Source: Planctomycetota bacterium (GTDB taxonomy: Bacteria; Planctomycetota; Phycisphaerae; WQYP01). From it: a DNA stretch of 15,562 nucleotides. A model generated the notes under the pieces. The model made no database searches. It was not told the origin of the DNA and worked only from the letters and a program-made list of their open reading frames with translations. Numbering within the stretch: the stretch's first letter is position 1; every line of letters begins with the position of its first letter. The DNA is taken from assembly GCA_021809365.1 (NCBI GenBank), contig JAKBAC010000077.1, positions 1 through 15,562 on the forward strand. The letters are read 5' to 3'. Position numbers and translations under genes: made by a program. Positions 1-6,602 of the stretch are shown piece after piece.

Positions 1-34
1 TGCTTTGTCGCTCGTCGTCAACGTATGTATCCAT
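1..34 (-). CDS. Possible 5' end of a minus-strand gene leaving the window
   Basis: Only 11 complete codons are visible (MDTYVDDERQS), so no function can be given. The case rests on the start region. On the minus strand a strong Shine-Dalgarno run, AGGAGG at 42-47, lies seven bases before the ATG at 32-34, and the frame stays open to the window edge. No plus-strand frame in the first 190 bases looks like the end of a complex I gene. If real, this gene is divergent from nuoN and the two share a spacer of about 160 bases containing a perfect palindrome. The start codon sits inside a 7-bp inverted repeat (21-27 with 32-38). With so few codons it could also be chance. Confidence 0.42.
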   Translation of the reverse strand, partial: MDTYVDDERQS

Positions 35-81
35 ACGTAATCCTCCTCGCTTCGCGCCCACAACCCCTTGGCCCTCCGTCA

Positions 82-97
82 ACCCGTAATTACGGGT
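82..97. promoter_or_regulatory. Perfect 16-bp palindrome, candidate operator
   Basis: ACCCGTAATTACGGGT reads identically on both strands over all 16 bases. It lies between the putative divergent minus-strand start and nuoN. On the minus strand its edge overlaps a TTGACG (77-82) that resembles a -35 box, but I find no matching -10, so no promoter is claimed. A dimeric regulator site is the simplest reading. Confidence 0.4.
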
Positions 98-193
98 GGA
101 ACAGGGCACCAGGTAACTTGGGTACTCCGGCGGTGGCGCTGCGGTTGCCAGACCGGCTGGCACGGTAAGATGTTTAAGAATGAGGCTTTGTAA

Positions 194-1774
194 GTGAATA
201 TCCCGCTGAATCATCTGTGCCCGGAAATCATCATGATCCTCGCGGCATGTCTTGTCGCGCTGGTGGGTGTGGCGCGGTCCGATGCCGTGCGCCGCAGTGC
301 CCAGTGGATTTCGTTGATCAGCCTGCTCCTGGCCTTCATTGCCGGATGGCGCATCGGCATTGTCGATGCCGGGCCGGCCTGGCCGCTGGCCGGCTTTTGC
401 ACCTATGACACACTCCTGACATCCGGTGTCGGAATTTTGCTGGTGCTGCTATCCTGGGACATGCCGTTTGCCATGGACCCGGCCCGTGCCGATCAAACTT
501 TTCGCGGTGAATATTTTGCCATGATGCTGGTATCCCTGGCCGGTGTCAGCATGATGGCCAAAGTCGATAATTTAATCTGGCTGTTTATCGCGCTGGAACT
601 TGTTTCCATTCCCACATACATCATGGTCGCCACTGGCCGCGGAAACCCGGACTCACAGGAAGCCGGTATCAAATACTTTTTTCTTGGCTCGCTGGCCGCC
701 GCCATTTATCTTTTCGGATTCAGTTATCTCTACGGCTTTTCCGGCAGCACGGACTTTACCAAAATTGCGGCCACTTTTGCCGCAACGCCGCAATTGCCCT
801 ATATCGCCATCATTGGTCTGCTGCTGGTGGTCATCGGCATCGCCTATAAAATTGCCGCCGTTCCGTTGCATTATTACGCTCCTGATGTATATCAGGGGGC
901 CGCAACGCCGGTGACGGCATTTCTGTCATTTGCTCCTAAGGCCGCGGGATTTATCGCACTGGTGCTCGTATTTAACCTCACGGGCTGGAAACTCTCCCAC
1001 GGTGCCGCGCGGGCGGTGCCCGATCTGCTGATGGTCATGGCCGTGTTAAGTATGACCATCGGCAATGTCCTGGCCCTCCTGCAACGCAATATCAAACGGA
1101 TGCTGGCGTACAGTTCCATTTCCCATACCGGTTATATGCTGGTCGGCCTGGCGGTCGGACCGTTGTTGATCAGCCGCAGCATGACCAACGGCATCAGCGC
1201 CATGCTGTTTTACCTTGGCGCCTACAGCGTGATGACCGTGGGCGCGTTTGCCGTGCTGGTTTATCTGCAGGGCAAACTGGATGCCGCGGAAGAGATTGAT
1301 GATATTGCCGGTGTGGCATCCCGGCATCCGCTGGCCGCCGCCTGTATGGCGGTGTGCATGTTAAGCCTCATTGGCATGCCGTTTACCGTGGGTTTCCTCG
1401 GGAAATTGTTTATCGTACAGGCCGCGTTCTCCAGTGGCCATGGGATATTGGCCGTCATCGTGATGATCAATGCCGCCATTGCGGCGGCGTATTATCTGGG
1501 CGTTATCACAGCCATGTATCTGCGTGAACCGTGGGCACCCTTTACCATCCGCCGGCCCGGTGCCATCCAATTTTCCGCCGCGCTGGCCGCCGCTCTTGTC
1601 ATCATTTTCGGCGTGTTCCCATCTCTGCTGATGCGTATGTCCAATTACTCCGGTAATGAAGTCACCAAGATGGTGGTATTGCATCAAGGAAAATCTGCAG
1701 CTTTAAGCAGAACGGCTTTTGCACACACCGCTCATAGTACCCCTGGCATTCGCATCGCCGCGCGCGTTCACTGA
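194..1774 (+). CDS. nuoN: NADH-quinone oxidoreductase subunit N
   Basis: Antiporter-like membrane subunit of respiratory complex I, which couples quinone reduction to proton pumping. The 526-residue protein is almost wholly hydrophobic with about 14 predicted membrane segments. Family hallmarks are visible: the glutamate in ELVSIPTY (E135), lysines in the following helices (K160, K219), PLHYYAPDVYQGA at 224-236, NIKRMLAYSSISHTGYMLVG near 299-318, and GMPFTVGFLGK near 394. It starts at GTG 194, directly after a TAA and eight bases after an AATGAGG Shine-Dalgarno. It is somewhat longer than E. coli NuoN (485) because of a polar C-terminal tail of about 45 residues. No nuoM end is visible upstream, where nuoN is usually preceded by it, so this copy may stand alone or begin a unit. 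The identification is secure. Confidence 0.95.
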   Translation: MNIPLNHLCPEIIMILAACLVALVGVARSDAVRRSAQWISLISLLLAFIAGWRIGIVDAGPAWPLAGFCTYDTLLTSGVGILLVLLSWDMPFAMDPARADQTFRGEYFAMMLVSLAGVSMMAKVDNLIWLFIALELVSIPTYIMVATGRGNPDSQEAGIKYFFLGSLAAAIYLFGFSYLYGFSGSTDFTKIAATFAATPQLPYIAIIGLLLVVIGIAYKIAAVPLHYYAPDVYQGAATPVTAFLSFAPKAAGFIALVLVFNLTGWKLSHGAARAVPDLLMVMAVLSMTIGNVLALLQRNIKRMLAYSSISHTGYMLVGLAVGPLLISRSMTNGISAMLFYLGAYSVMTVGAFAVLVYLQGKLDAAEEIDDIAGVASRHPLAAACMAVCMLSLIGMPFTVGFLGKLFIVQAAFSSGHGILAVIVMINAAIAAAYYLGVITAMYLREPWAPFTIRRPGAIQFSAALAAALVIIFGVFPSLLMRMSNYSGNEVTKMVVLHQGKSAALSRTAFAHTAHSTPGIRIAARVH

Positions 1775-1896
1775 TTGAAATCGGTTCAAATGCAACCACT
1801 ATCAACAGGCAACGCAAGCGGTGCCCGCGTCACATGCAACGTGGTGTAGGGTGCGTGACAATAGAAGTCAAGAAGTATCGTGTGTCGATGATATAT

Positions 1897-1969
<73 letters not shown>

Positions 1970-2076
1970 GTTTCGGCGGGCGGCCTGTCATGGGCAGCCG
2001 GGCCATTTCAATACCATTGTTTGTATCCGCCCCGGCGTTTTGATGCAACTGATTTATTGCAAACCCAGGCATCACG

Positions 2077-2095
2077 CCCGGAATTATTGCCACGC
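2077..2095 (+). repeat. 19-base dispersed intergenic motif, copy 1
   Basis: CCCGGAATTATTGCCACGC. Near-identical 19-mers occur at 5983-6001, 10684-10702 and, inverted, at 15331-15349, all between genes. A degenerate fifth version may lie at 2141-2159. Confidence 0.6.
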
Positions 2096-2114
2096 TCGCG
2101 CGGCCGGCGCGTAG

Positions 2115-2136
2115 TCCGGAAGTTTGACGTTCCGGA
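2115..2136. promoter_or_regulatory. Inverted repeat enclosing the rhomboid -35 box
   Basis: TCCGGAA at 2115-2121 and TTCCGGA at 2130-2136 form a perfect 7-bp inverted repeat with an 8-base spacer. The spacer contains the -35 hexamer TTGACG, so a bound dimer would cover the promoter. This makes it a candidate repressor operator. Confidence 0.45.
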
Positions 2137-2152
2137 TCAACATCGGAATAAT
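2124..2152 (+). promoter_or_regulatory. Sigma70-type promoter of the rhomboid gene
   Basis: TTGACG (2124-2129, five of six consensus bases), a 17-base spacer and AATAAT (2147-2152, five of six) precede the gene. Transcription would begin near 2159, leaving a leader of about 38 bases that carries GAGG at 2188-2191, five bases before the ATG. Confidence 0.65.
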
Positions 2153-2196
2153 GGCACGCTCAATGGGCGGCTGTTGCGCTTGATATTGAGGCATAC

Positions 2197-3387
2197 ATGA
2201 TTCCAATTGGAACTGATGCGCCGCGACGGCGTACGCCATGGATGAATTGGTTCATCATCGCGTTTTGCTTTCTGATTTATTTTATTTCCCACCCGAACAA
2301 TCCCGGAATTTATCCCCTCGGTGTTAAGCCGGGCTGGGGCAGGTTCCTGCTGTGGCGGGAGCATGTACATCTGTATCAATTTGTCACGTATTTATTTCTC
2401 CATGCCAATATCCTGCACATACTTGGAAATATGCTTTTTTTATGGGTGTTCGGTGACACCGTCAATGAACGGCTGGGACATATTCCGTATCTGCTGTTCT
2501 TTCTGGCGGGAGGCATCTTTGCCGGGGTCGGGCAGGTATTAACTTCCGCAGCGCCCACGCTGGGGGCGTCGGGAGCGATTGCGGCGGTGGCGGGAATGTT
2601 TTTGGTTCTGGCTCCCTTGAGCAACATTCGCGTCTGGTTTTTCTTTTTTATATTTAATGTGCCGAGTTTGCTTTTCGTGCTTTTTGAAATCATCACCTTT
2701 GATCTGGCCGGAGAAATATTTCCCGGGCGCAATGATGATGTGGCGCATTTTGCGCATCTCACGGGCTACACCGTCGGTTTTGGCGTGGGAATCATGCTGC
2801 TGGCGCTGCGGATGGTGCCGCGGGATCATTATGATCTATTGTCTTTGATTAAGCGATGGCGGCAGCGCCACGCGTACCGGTCCATGGTGGCGGCGGGATT
2901 TAATCCCTTCGCCATAACACCCGATGGCAAAAATGTCGTTCAACCGGATGGGCCGATGCCGGTGCGTTCAGACTCGCCGGATTTCATGCGTTGTCAGGAG
3001 TTGCGGAATCGGATCATCGAATTGCGGCGTGACCATCTGCTGGCGGACGCGGCCAATGTTTATCTGGAACTGAAAAAAATCGATGCGGCACAGGTGCTGG
3101 CGAGGGAAATCCAATTGGATATTGCGAATCAATTGATGTCGGTCGGACGCCATGCCGCCGCGGCCGCGGCGTATGAGGATTATCTGAAATACTATGGCTC
3201 AGGCGGCAATAGCGATCAGGTGCAGTTGGTGCTGGCCTTGATTTACACGCGGTATTTCATCAATCGTCACCGCGCGATGGAATTGCTGCAAAAAGTATTG
3301 CCAAAGCTCCATGACCCGGCCCAGCGCCAAATGGCCCAGAGGGAATTGACGGCCCTGCAATCGTCCGGCGGTGTGCCTGGAGCGTGA
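2197..3387 (+). CDS. Rhomboid family intramembrane serine protease with helical C-terminal domain
   Basis: Predicted polytopic membrane protease that cleaves transmembrane substrates within the inner membrane. The first 205 residues form a six-helix rhomboid core. The motif FLHANILHILGNM (68-80) carries the conserved H-x(4)-H-x(3)-N spacing, GASG (123-126) supplies the nucleophile Ser125, and AHFAHLTGY (183-191) supplies the catalytic histidine, most likely His187. The usual HLGG at this point reads HLTG. Residues of about 206-396 are soluble, alpha-helical and TPR-like, a fusion that could bind substrates or partners on one membrane face. GAGG five bases upstream supports ATG 2197. Upstream is a good promoter with an inverted repeat; downstream the convergent cobA-hemD gene ends 13 bases away. 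The substrate is unknown. Confidence 0.88.
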   Translation: MIPIGTDAPRRRTPWMNWFIIAFCFLIYFISHPNNPGIYPLGVKPGWGRFLLWREHVHLYQFVTYLFLHANILHILGNMLFLWVFGDTVNERLGHIPYLLFFLAGGIFAGVGQVLTSAAPTLGASGAIAAVAGMFLVLAPLSNIRVWFFFFIFNVPSLLFVLFEIITFDLAGEIFPGRNDDVAHFAHLTGYTVGFGVGIMLLALRMVPRDHYDLLSLIKRWRQRHAYRSMVAAGFNPFAITPDGKNVVQPDGPMPVRSDSPDFMRCQELRNRIIELRRDHLLADAANVYLELKKIDAAQVLAREIQLDIANQLMSVGRHAAAAAAYEDYLKYYGSGGNSDQVQLVLALIYTRYFINRHRAMELLQKVLPKLHDPAQRQMAQRELTALQSSGGVPGA

Positions 3388-3400
3388 GAATCGGCCGCGG

Positions 3401-5080
3401 TTATTTGCTCAATTCGTTGCGGTTTTCAGCAATTGCGGTCAGCAAGGTATCCACCATACCGGGAATATTGTGCTCCGGGGCTTCAGCCGTGGGAGGCCAG
3501 TCCAGTTCACGAAGCGCTTTGGAGGTCATTGGCCCGATGGAAATCCGCCGGCACTTCCGCACCGCCTGCCGCAAATCTTCCGGCAACATGGCATGGAGAT
3601 TTTTGGCGGTTGATGCGCTGGTAAAGGTGATCCAGCTAATTTTGCCGGCGCGTAACGCGGCGGTTGCCTCCGTCGGCAAGGCATCAGGAATGCGCGACTG
3701 GTAAACCGCTACATCGTTTACTTCCGCACCGGCTTGTTGCAGCATGGTTACCAGGGCCGGTCGCGCCACTTGGGCGCGCAGCAGCAAAAAGCGCTTGCCG
3801 CTTAGATTCCCGACGGTATTCGCGGGGGCATCAACATCGCCATCGGCGTCGGCCCCGAATATTTGAATCAATTCCTCGGCCAGTTCCTCACCGATGGAAG
3901 CATCGGCAATCACATCGGGTGAAATGCCTATCTCCCGCAACGCTTCGGCGGTGGATGGGCCGATGGCTGCGACGGCGGCGGAAAAATCGCGGCCATCGAG
4001 ATTCTGTATTTGCATCATTTCCCATGTGGCCCGCACACCATTGGCGCTGGTAAATACCACACAGTCATAGTCGCCCATTTCGCTGATTGCCTGATATGCC
4101 GCATGGGAATCGGTCGGATTGACAATTTCAATGGTCGGTGATTCGATCACCCTGGCTCCCAGCAATTCCAGACGTCGCCCCAGTTCACTGGCTTGTTGTC
4201 GCGTGCGTGTTACCAGCACAGTCTGTCCGAACAATGGGCGGTTTTCAAACCAATTCAACTGCTTACGCGCCGATACCACATGGCCGATGATGGTGATGGC
4301 CGGGGCATGGATATTGGCCTCGCGTGCGATCGTGGCAATGTTCTCCAGGGTTCCGACGACCGTTTGCTGTTCGGGGTGCGTGGCCATGCGCACTACCGCG
4401 GCGGGGGTTTTCGCATCCATGCCGCCCGCGATCAGGCGGTGCGTAATTTCCGGCAAGGCTTTGACACCCATATAGAAAACCAGCGTGCCGCCCAGCTTCG
4501 CAAGCGCGTGGTAATCCACGCCGGCTGTTTCTTCTTGAGTTTCCGCGTCCGATGTTTTGCCGGTGCCCATGTCGCGCTGATGCCCGGTGATAAACGTAAC
4601 CGTACTGGCACAATCACGGTGCGTGACGGGTATGCCGGCATACGCCGGCCCCGCTATTCCGGCGGTGATTCCGGGAATGACCGTGAACCCAATGTCCGCG
4701 TCAGCCAAAAACTGCCCTTCCTCTCCGCCCCGTCCAAATACGTACGGATCGCCACCTTTCAACCGTACCACACAACGGCCGGCCCGATTGGGATCAGCCA
4801 TCAGCTCCCTGCACTTCTCCACCAGCAGTGCATTGATCTGATCCTGGGTAAGAGTATGCTCGCTGGCGCGTTTTCCCACATAAATAAGTTCCGCGTCCGG
4901 TGCGCAATGGGTCAACAATTGCGGATTGGCCAGGGCGTCATAAATTACCACGGCTGCCCGGGCCAGGGCGGTGGCACCAGCCAGTGTGATAAGTTCCGGA
5001 TCCCCGGGACCCGCACCAACCAGAGCGGCGACTGGATCAGTCAGGCCGCGGTTGGAGGTCTTGGTGGGACTTTTTTCCAT
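3401..5080 (-). CDS. cobA-hemD: Uroporphyrinogen-III C-methyltransferase / uroporphyrinogen-III synthase fusion
   Basis: Bifunctional cytoplasmic tetrapyrrole enzyme of 559 residues. The N-terminal half (about 18-272) is a SUMT-type methyltransferase that makes precorrin-2 using S-adenosylmethionine. It shows VGAGPGDPELITL (21-33), VVRLKGGDPYVFGRGGEE (104-121), PGITAGIAGPAYAGIPVTHR (136-155) and GTLVFYMGV (198-206). The C-terminal half (about 283-555) is HemD, which closes hydroxymethylbilane to uroporphyrinogen III, with TVLVTRTRQQ, CVVFTSANGV, AAIGPSTAEAL and ISIGPMTSKAL. Such fusions are known in several phyla and join consecutive steps towards siroheme or cobalamin. GGAG about seven bases upstream supports the start. 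It follows the UPF0173 gene by 13 bases in the same direction, so the two are probably co-transcribed. No other heme genes are in the window. Confidence 0.94.
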   Translation of the reverse strand: MEKSPTKTSNRGLTDPVAALVGAGPGDPELITLAGATALARAAVVIYDALANPQLLTHCAPDAELIYVGKRASEHTLTQDQINALLVEKCRELMADPNRAGRCVVRLKGGDPYVFGRGGEEGQFLADADIGFTVIPGITAGIAGPAYAGIPVTHRDCASTVTFITGHQRDMGTGKTSDAETQEETAGVDYHALAKLGGTLVFYMGVKALPEITHRLIAGGMDAKTPAAVVRMATHPEQQTVVGTLENIATIAREANIHAPAITIIGHVVSARKQLNWFENRPLFGQTVLVTRTRQQASELGRRLELLGARVIESPTIEIVNPTDSHAAYQAISEMGDYDCVVFTSANGVRATWEMMQIQNLDGRDFSAAVAAIGPSTAEALREIGISPDVIADASIGEELAEELIQIFGADADGDVDAPANTVGNLSGKRFLLLRAQVARPALVTMLQQAGAEVNDVAVYQSRIPDALPTEATAALRAGKISWITFTSASTAKNLHAMLPEDLRQAVRKCRRISIGPMTSKALRELDWPPTAEAPEHNIPGMVDTLLTAIAENRNELSK

Positions 5081-5093
5081 CGAGGTACTCCGA

Positions 5094-5777
5094 TTATTTA
5101 ATGACGAAGCTCTGGCCGGGATTCAGAATTACAGGTGTGATATGTTTTGCGGACAAGGCTCGTCCGAAGGCCGAGGCGTCTTGGCGGATCGGCGGAAAGG
5201 TATTGTAATGTATTGGCAGTACATGGGATGCTTTGAGCATTTCAGACGCCAGCACGGCATGGTCCGGCCCCATGGTGAAGTTGTCACCGATGGGCAAACA
5301 TGCCAGATCAATGTTCCATAATTTTCCAAAGAGCGCCATATCACCAAAGAGGGCGGTATCACCAGCGAAATAAATTGTTTTTCCCGCAATCTGGATGATC
5401 CATCCGCCTGGTGCTCCACCCGGAGTGCCGTCCGGAAAGGTGCTGGTATGAAAAGCCTGCACCAGATTGGCCCGGCCAAATGGAAATGCGGCTCCACCCC
5501 CGGTATTCATGCCGATGGCTTTAAGCCCCTTTTTTTCATAATAAGCGGCCATTTCATAATTCGCCACGATGGTGGCACCCGTGCGTCTGGCGATGCGTTC
5601 GGCATCATCAACATGGTCAAAATGGGCGTGGCTGAGGAAAATAAATTGCGGATCGACCACGGTGGACTTGCAATCCGCTATTGGGTTGCTGTCATAAAAT
5701 GGATCCAATTGAATTTTGTGCGCGTCGGCATGAATTTCCACATTGGAATGTCCATGGTAAATGATCGTTATTGCCAT
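5094..5777 (-). CDS. UPF0173-type metal-dependent hydrolase (metallo-beta-lactamase fold)
   Basis: The 227-residue protein has the size and motifs of the UPF0173 (YtkL-like) branch of the metallo-beta-lactamase superfamily. It has YHGHSNVEI near the N-terminus, the metal-binding HAHFDH at 50-55, a further His at 110, AGDTALFGDM with Asp140, LPIGDNFTMGPDHA (161-174), and PIHYNTFP with His190. The physiological substrate is not known for the family. An upstream in-frame ATG exists at 5825, but ATG 5777 is preferred. It is preceded by AGGAGG five bases away, gives the standard family length, and the extra 16 residues look non-conserved. It is the first gene of a probable two-gene operon with cobA-hemD; a functional link is not evident. 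Confidence 0.9.
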   Translation of the reverse strand: MAITIIYHGHSNVEIHADAHKIQLDPFYDSNPIADCKSTVVDPQFIFLSHAHFDHVDDAERIARRTGATIVANYEMAAYYEKKGLKAIGMNTGGGAAFPFGRANLVQAFHTSTFPDGTPGGAPGGWIIQIAGKTIYFAGDTALFGDMALFGKLWNIDLACLPIGDNFTMGPDHAVLASEMLKASHVLPIHYNTFPPIRQDASAFGRALSAKHITPVILNPGQSFVIK

Positions 5778-5827
5778 TGTGGCCTCCTGTTTATTATTCG
5801 CAGCGCCGCGTTCATACCTCATCAATA

Positions 5828-5855
5828 ATTATAACGTAAAAGGCACAGCAGTCAG
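5828..5855 (-). promoter_or_regulatory. Promoter of the UPF0173-cobA-hemD operon
   Basis: On the minus strand a perfect TATAAT (5833 down to 5828) is preceded at 16 bases by CTGACT (5855-5850, four of six). The start of transcription would be near 5821, about 44 bases before the ATG. Confidence 0.55.
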
Positions 5856-5982
5856 CGTTGTGAGTTGCGGAGTGAAGCCAAAAGGGTGTGGCAATAAATC
5901 CGGGTAGGTGCCGGGCCTTGCGAGTTTCCGGGACAGCCCCCACCCTTAGCGCCGGCATGTGTGCCGTCGATTTCGCCGTTCA

Positions 5983-6001
5983 CCCGGAAGTATTGCCACG
6001 C
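5983..6001 (+). repeat. 19-base dispersed intergenic motif, copy 2
   Basis: CCCGGAAGTATTGCCACGC differs from copy 1 at one base. Its end can pair with the following bases (TGCC with GGCA ten bases later), so this copy is part of a small hairpin. Confidence 0.6.
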
Positions 6002-6019
6002 CGCAGCGGCAGTGCCCCC

Positions 6020-6040
6020 GTTGCTCGTTGCTCGTTGCCG
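6020..6040 (+). repeat. Heptamer tandem tract GTTGCTC
   Basis: Three consecutive 7-base units (6020-6026, 6027-6033, 6034-6040), the last diverged to GTTGCCG. The same unit family recurs at 13061-13137. Confidence 0.55.
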
Positions 6041-6081
6041 AATTTGCTCTACTGTTCACCTGTTCTACTCACACCTGCTCT

Positions 6082-6101
6082 AATCGGGCCGCGGCCCGAT
6101 T
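6082..6101. repeat. Perfect 20-bp GC-rich palindrome
   Basis: AATCGGGCCGCGGCCCGATT is fully self-complementary with no loop. It lies between two variants of the CTCTACT-type tail sequence. There is no T-run, so it is not a terminator. Confidence 0.5.
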
Positions 6102-6159
6102 CGCTCTACTGTTCAACTCTCTCCTGACCCCTGCTCTGCGGCAACAGCCGCCGCCGCGT

Positions 6160-6290
6160 GTGCTTGCACCGCGCGTTTTCCGCGGAAGTCGTCGGTGTTG
6201 AGAAAGTAGAAAGTAGACCGCAGGGTTGCCTCACCGTGCGACAGCATCACTTTAGTTCCAGCCCTATTTGCTCTACTATCTACTCTCTCC
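6160..6290 (+). repeat. Long dispersed repeat, copy A (131 bp)
   Basis: This stretch aligns over its full length with 15423-15562 at high identity. It shares GTGCTTGCACCGCG, TTTTCCGCGG, GTCGGTGTTGAGAAAGTAGA, TTGCCTCACC, GCGACAGCATCACTT, AGTTCCAGCC and CTCTACT. Copy A holds two AGAAAGT heptamers (6201-6214) where copy B holds three. Neither copy has an open frame typical of a transposase. Confidence 0.75.
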
Positions 6291-6354
6291 AAACTCCTGC
6301 TCTGCGGCGGCCGCCGCCACGGGTGCCAGGATTTATTGCATCGCAAACACGATA

Positions 6355-6436
6355 CCCCGGAGCACCGTCATGGTAATGCGGTGCCGCTGGTCCGCGCGGG
6401 GGCTGACGGCACGGTTATCACCACGGTGCTCGGGGG
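6355..6436. repeat. Large imperfect stem-loop, 22-base arms
   Basis: Arms 6355-6376 and 6415-6436 pair at 18 of 22 positions as DNA, and one of the four mismatches becomes a G-U wobble in RNA. An inner stem GTGCCG (6381-6386) with CGGCAC (6407-6412) continues the helix, leaving a 20-base loop. It lies about 80 bases before the ftr1 promoter. It could be a structured RNA, a transcription boundary or the remnant of a small mobile element. Confidence 0.5.
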
Positions 6437-6517
6437 AGAGACTATTGCGTTATCCGTAACCCGCATAAAGTGTCACAGGCCCCACGGAAAAATTTATTTT
6501 TCTTTTATTTTTTTGTG

Positions 6518-6546
6518 TTGACACTCCCTGCCAACGGCGGTATAAA
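6518..6546 (+). promoter_or_regulatory. Consensus sigma70 promoter of the ftr1 operon
   Basis: A perfect TTGACA (6518-6523), an ideal 17-base spacer and TATAAA (6541-6546, five of six) form the strongest promoter in the window. Transcription should start near 6553. Confidence 0.82.
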
Positions 6547-6560
6547 ACAGAGATATGGCG

Positions 6561-6602
6561 TTGAGATTGAGTCTCAAGTACGTAGTTGAGACTTATTCTC
6601 TA
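6561..6602 (+). promoter_or_regulatory. Two tandem Fur-like 7-1-7 boxes
   Basis: Box 1 (6562-6576) is TGAGATTGAGTCTCA and box 2 (6587-6601) is TGAGACTTATTCTCT. Against the Fur 7-1-7 consensus TGATAATNATTATCA they match 11 and 10 of 14 defined bases. Each is a near-palindrome of TTGAGA and TCTCAA, and their centres are 25 bases apart. Both lie downstream of the -10 box, and box 2 touches the first ATG, a position suited to blocking transcription. The regulator itself is not in the window. Confidence 0.6.

Larger units (their letters stand above)
5834..6517. other. Non-coding, repeat-rich stretch upstream of ftr1
   Basis: No credible gene is visible in this stretch; the short open frames lack ribosome sites and span repeats. 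It holds a 19-base dispersed motif, a heptamer tract (GTTGCTC repeated, 6020-6040), a 20-bp palindrome (6082-6101), one copy of a 131-base dispersed repeat, a duplicated repeat tail (about 6103-6157 against 6270-6318), a 14-bp GC palindrome (6304-6317) and a large stem-loop (6355-6436). Confidence 0.7.

Noticed and set aside
1..168. Open plus-strand frame at the left edge as the end of nuoM
   Set aside because: The translation is rich in Pro and Arg and lacks the hydrophobic helices expected of a NuoM C-terminus.
4193..5101. 302-codon plus-strand frame across cobA-hemD
   Set aside because: It is the antisense shadow of a strongly conserved enzyme, has no ribosome site and no recognisable domain.
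6160..6290. Long dispersed repeat as an insertion sequence
   Set aside because: There is no transposase frame, no clear terminal inverted repeats and no visible target duplication. Only a non-autonomous repeat can be claimed.
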